A program made the translations under genes and the position numbers. The notes beneath the pieces were generated by a model that was not told the DNA's origin, searched no databases, and was given only the letters and a program-made list of their open reading frames with translations. This document shows positions 61,603 through 64,000 of a stretch of DNA of 64,000 bases, one piece after another; the stretch's first letter is position 1, and each line of letters opens with the position of its first letter. Source of the DNA: Rhizobium laguerreae (GTDB lineage: Bacteria > Pseudomonadota > Alphaproteobacteria > Rhizobiales > Rhizobiaceae). The DNA lies in NCBI RefSeq assembly GCF_002008165.1, contig NZ_MRDM01000030.1, positions 310,001 to 374,000 on the forward strand, given 5' to 3'.

Positions 61603-62631
61603 TCAGCATCCTGTCGTTTGAGATCCTTCATCGTTGAGGTGGCAAGCCGACAGGTGCCCCGGTGCAATTTCCTTTTTCACTGGCACTTCCATATGACAGC
61701 GGTCCATCGCAAACGGGCATCGCGGATGGAAGTGACAGCCTTTTGGCGGGTTTATCGGGCTGGGGAGTTCGCCATCGACGGGCTTGAACTGTCGCTTGCC
61801 GGATTCGATGCGCGGCACCTCGGCCAATAGCGCTTTCGTGTAAGGATGATTGGGCCGCCTGAAAACCTCCTCGACGGGCGCCTCTTCGACGATGCGGCCG
61901 AGATACATGATCGCAACGCGATCGGAAATATGTTCCACGACGCCGAGATCATGGCTGACGAACAAATAGGTCAGGTCGAGCTTGTCACGAAGTTCCATGA
62001 ACAGGTTGATCACCTGGGCCTGGATGGAAACGTCGAGTGCGGCGACGCTTTCGTCACAGACGAGGAATTTCGGCTGCACGGCAAGCGCACGCGCAATATT
62101 GACACGTTGCCGCTGGCCACCGGAAAACTGGTGCGGGTATCGCTTTTTCATGGCCGGGTCGAAACCGGCCAGCATCAAATATCTGTCGACATAGACGTCG
62201 CGTTCCGTCGAGCGGGCAAGCCCATGCGTTCGAGGCGCCTCCCAGATAAGCTCCTCGACGGTCATGCGCGGATTGAGAGCCGCCATCGGGTTCTGGAAGA
62301 TCATCTGGCTGGCGAGACCGAACTGATGCTGCTCGCCTTTCGACATGGCGCTTCGATCCATCCCCTTCCAGAGAATCTGGCCCTGGCTCGGCGAGGTGAT
62401 CCCGGCAATGGCGCGGCCGAGCGTCGACTTCCCGCAACCGCTTTCGCCGACGAGGCCGACAACCTCTCCGGGCCGAATGCTGAGGCTGACATTATCAAGC
62501 GCGTGAACGACAGGCGCCGGTTTGGCCAGTTTGAGCTTGAGCGCGATTTTAGCGGCGAGATCGGGCTTGGCTCCGAAGCGCTGCGACACGTTCCTCGCTT
62601 CGATCAGGGGCGCGGCGGTCGCCGTCATCAT
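61603..62631 (-). CDS. Peptide-type ABC transporter ATP-binding protein, DppF-like
   Basis: This 342-residue ATPase is the second of a dipeptide/oligopeptide-type importer. Walker A is GLVGESGCGKSTLGRAI, the signature is FSGGQRQRVNIARAL and Walker B reads LVCDESVAALDVS; DES in place of DEP occurs in this subfamily. The C-terminal oligopeptide extension with cysteines (KGCHFHPRCPFAMDRCH) is present and may hold an iron-sulfur cluster. It overlaps the DppD-like gene by four bases and is the last gene of the visible operon. The ligand, peptide or otherwise, is unknown. Confidence 0.93.
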   Translation of the reverse strand: MMTATAAPLIEARNVSQRFGAKPDLAAKIALKLKLAKPAPVVHALDNVSLSIRPGEVVGLVGESGCGKSTLGRAIAGITSPSQGQILWKGMDRSAMSKGEQHQFGLASQMIFQNPMAALNPRMTVEELIWEAPRTHGLARSTERDVYVDRYLMLAGFDPAMKKRYPHQFSGGQRQRVNIARALAVQPKFLVCDESVAALDVSIQAQVINLFMELRDKLDLTYLFVSHDLGVVEHISDRVAIMYLGRIVEEAPVEEVFRRPNHPYTKALLAEVPRIESGKRQFKPVDGELPSPINPPKGCHFHPRCPFAMDRCHMEVPVKKEIAPGHLSACHLNDEGSQTTGC

Positions 62632-63605
62632 GCTACCTCTTTCGTTACGGGATGAATGCAGCGGAAGGAGCGATCGCCTTCCGGCACGAGCGCCGGCATG
62701 ACCAGACAGCCGTCGGTTGCCCGATCACAGCGCGTACGAAAACTGCATCCCTGTGGGAGGCGGTTGATGGCCGGCGTCATGCCGCGGATCTGGCGAAGCG
62801 GCTCTCCGCGTCTGTTTTGCGAAGGAACGGACGCGATCAGACCGGCCGTGTAGGGATGATGAGGATCGGTCAGAACCTTGCCCACGGGTCCGGTCTCGAC
62901 GAGGCGGCCAGCATACATGACGGCGATCTCGTCGGCCAATCTTGAGACGATCGCCAGATCGTGGGTGATCCAGATCACCGCCGTATTTCCCTCTTCGGTG
63001 AGCTTCTGGAATTCGGAAATGATCTGGCTCTGGATCGTCACATCCAGCGCCGTTGTCGGTTCATCGGCGATAATAAGGTCCGGCTTGTGAAGAAGCGCGA
63101 TGGCAATCGCCACACGCTGGCGCATTCCGCCGGAAAACTGATGCGGATAAGCGGCAAGCCTTTCTTCAGGGCTTGGTATTCCGACCAGCGCCAAAGCATC
63201 GCGCGCCCGCTGCCGGGCAGCATCCTTCGAGACTCGCTCGTGTGCCTGCACGGCTTCCACCATCTGCGTGCCGACCGTCAGAACCGGATTGAGCGTCATC
63301 ATCGGATCCTGGAATACCATGGCGATCCGTTTGCCGCGCAGCTGCCGCATCTCTTCGTCCGAATATTTCGCGATGTCGGCGCCGTCGAAGATGACGCTGC
63401 CGCCGACAATCCGCCCGGGCTTATCGAGGAGCCGCATGATCGAGAAGCCGGTCACCGACTTTCCGGATCCGGATTCTCCCACAAGACCAAGGACCTTGCC
63501 GCGCTCCACCGTGAATGACACATCATTGACGGCGCAAAGGCTGGGCCGTCCCCTGCCGCCGCCGAATTCGGTGACGAGATTGCTCACTTGCAGCAATGGG
63601 GTCAT
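62628..63605 (-). CDS. Peptide-type ABC transporter ATP-binding protein, DppD-like
   Basis: This 325-residue ATPase has Walker A GLVGESGSGKSVTG, signature FSGGMRQRVAIAIAL and Walker B LIIADEPTTALDV. The C-terminal oligopeptide extension has its cysteine cluster in LPQGCSFRTRCDRATDGC. The start at 63605 is chosen because its upstream frame merely runs through the permease gene in another frame. It overlaps the permease stop by four bases and the DppF-like start by four bases. The binding protein and first permease lie beyond the window. Confidence 0.93.
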   Translation of the reverse strand: MTPLLQVSNLVTEFGGGRGRPSLCAVNDVSFTVERGKVLGLVGESGSGKSVTGFSIMRLLDKPGRIVGGSVIFDGADIAKYSDEEMRQLRGKRIAMVFQDPMMTLNPVLTVGTQMVEAVQAHERVSKDAARQRARDALALVGIPSPEERLAAYPHQFSGGMRQRVAIAIALLHKPDLIIADEPTTALDVTIQSQIISEFQKLTEEGNTAVIWITHDLAIVSRLADEIAVMYAGRLVETGPVGKVLTDPHHPYTAGLIASVPSQNRRGEPLRQIRGMTPAINRLPQGCSFRTRCDRATDGCLVMPALVPEGDRSFRCIHPVTKEVA

Positions 63606-64000
63606 GACATGTTCCTCGGGTTGAGGACATCGCGCAGCCGGTCGCCGACGAGATTGATCGCCGCGATCGTGACCAGAAGGGCAATGCCGGGAAAGAAGCT
63701 GATCCAGTAGAGGCCCGTCAGAAGATACTGGTAGCCCGTCGAGATCAGCATGCCGAGCGATGGTTCGGTCACCGATGCACCGAGGCCGAGGAAGGACAAG
63801 GTTGCTTCGAGGCCAATTGCCCTGGCGATCTGCATGGTGGCGATGACGATGACCGGCGCAAGACAGTTCGGCAGCAGGTGCCTGAAGAGGATGCGCCATC
63901 CGGGCAGGCGCAGCATCCGGGCCGCCTCGATATACTCCTTCTCGCGCTCGACCAGAGCGGTGCCGCGGACGGTGCGGGCATAGGTCGCCCACTCGGCGAT
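63602..64000 (-). CDS. Peptide-type ABC transporter permease, DppC-like (5' end outside window)
   Basis: This is the C-terminal 132 residues of an inner-membrane permease; the frame is open to the right edge. The ATPase-docking loop is EAARMLRLPGWRILFRHLLP. The hydrophobic segments after it (APVIVIATMQIARAIGLEAT, then the helix before FPGIALLVTIAAINLVGDRL) and the end RDVLNPRNMS match DppC-type proteins. It overlaps the DppD-like gene by four bases. Confidence 0.9.
   Translation of the reverse strand: MAEWATYARTVRGTALVEREKEYIEAARMLRLPGWRILFRHLLPNCLAPVIVIATMQIARAIGLEATLSFLGLGASVTEPSLGMLISTGYQYLLTGLYWISFFPGIALLVTIAAINLVGDRLRDVLNPRNMS

Noticed and set aside
61603..62631. DES in place of DEP in Walker B of the DppF-like ATPase as a defect
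   Set aside because: This variant occurs in working oligopeptide-transporter ATPases, so it is not evidence of inactivation.
1..64000. CRISPR arrays, rRNA, tRNA genes, insertion sequences or prophage
   Set aside because: No regularly spaced repeats, cloverleaf-like genes, transposase or integrase motifs, or phage structural genes were recognised by eye; a dedicated tRNA and IS search would be needed to exclude small cases.

Overview
The window looks like a replicon of a fast-growing rhizobium (Rhizobium leguminosarum/etli group). Coding density is high, base composition is GC-rich, most genes sit in tight ATGA-overlapping operons, ABC sugar transporters are abundant, and an hsp20 gene carries a ROSE-type RNA thermometer. 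The block katG-oxyR-panBC is known from memory to lie on a large secondary plasmid (p42f type) in R. etli, and two 16-bp palindromes fit the published rhizobial plasmid parS pattern. A plasmid or chromid is therefore likely, but this is inference; no repABC gene is visible.

Layout. (1) 2-12859 is one long plus-strand unit. It holds an Rbs-type (CUT2) transporter, a Gfo/Idh/MocA dehydrogenase resembling D-apiose dehydrogenase, a protein resembling D-apionate lactonase, DhaK- and DhaL-type kinase subunits, a complete Mal-type (CUT1) transporter and a cytosolic GH140-like apiosidase. I read it as a locus for import and breakdown of apiose and apiosides, with the cell trimming the glycoside indoors. 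(2) 13013-14709 holds an acetyltransferase and a methyltransferase. (3) 14932-17400 has no credible gene and contains the two parS-like palindromes and an orphan minus-strand hairpin. (4) 17557-26.7 kb holds a YihY membrane protein, a PLP enzyme, a small redox group, and an acyl-CoA ligase/thiolase/thioesterase operon facing a reductase; the thiolase lacks its second catalytic cysteine. (5) 26.8-33.4 kb holds small secreted proteins, a four-gene two-component cluster (sensor, NarL regulator, CHASE3-PAS kinase, receiver) and an orphan VapB antitoxin. (6) 33.5-39.2 kb holds katG with its terminator, divergent oxyR, panCB and a ProQ/FinO-domain protein.

(7) 39.4-55.5 kb is a second carbohydrate island. 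It has a CUT1 transporter operon with a sugar isomerase and an internal ROK regulator, a divergent Gfo/Idh dehydrogenase, a second ROK regulator, a GH38 alpha-mannosidase, a TetR regulator and a GH3-PA14 beta-glycosidase. A nearly identical 22-bp element lies upstream of the transporter operon and upstream of the mannosidase, tying them into one regulon. (8) 55.6-61.6 kb is stress and envelope material: Hsp20 with ROSE, a small basic protein, an OmpA-like lipoprotein, an L,D-transpeptidase, a hydrolase, an AI-2E-type exporter, and DUF2267 and CBS proteins. (9) 61.6-64.0 kb is the 3' part of a peptide-type ABC transporter operon that runs out of the window.
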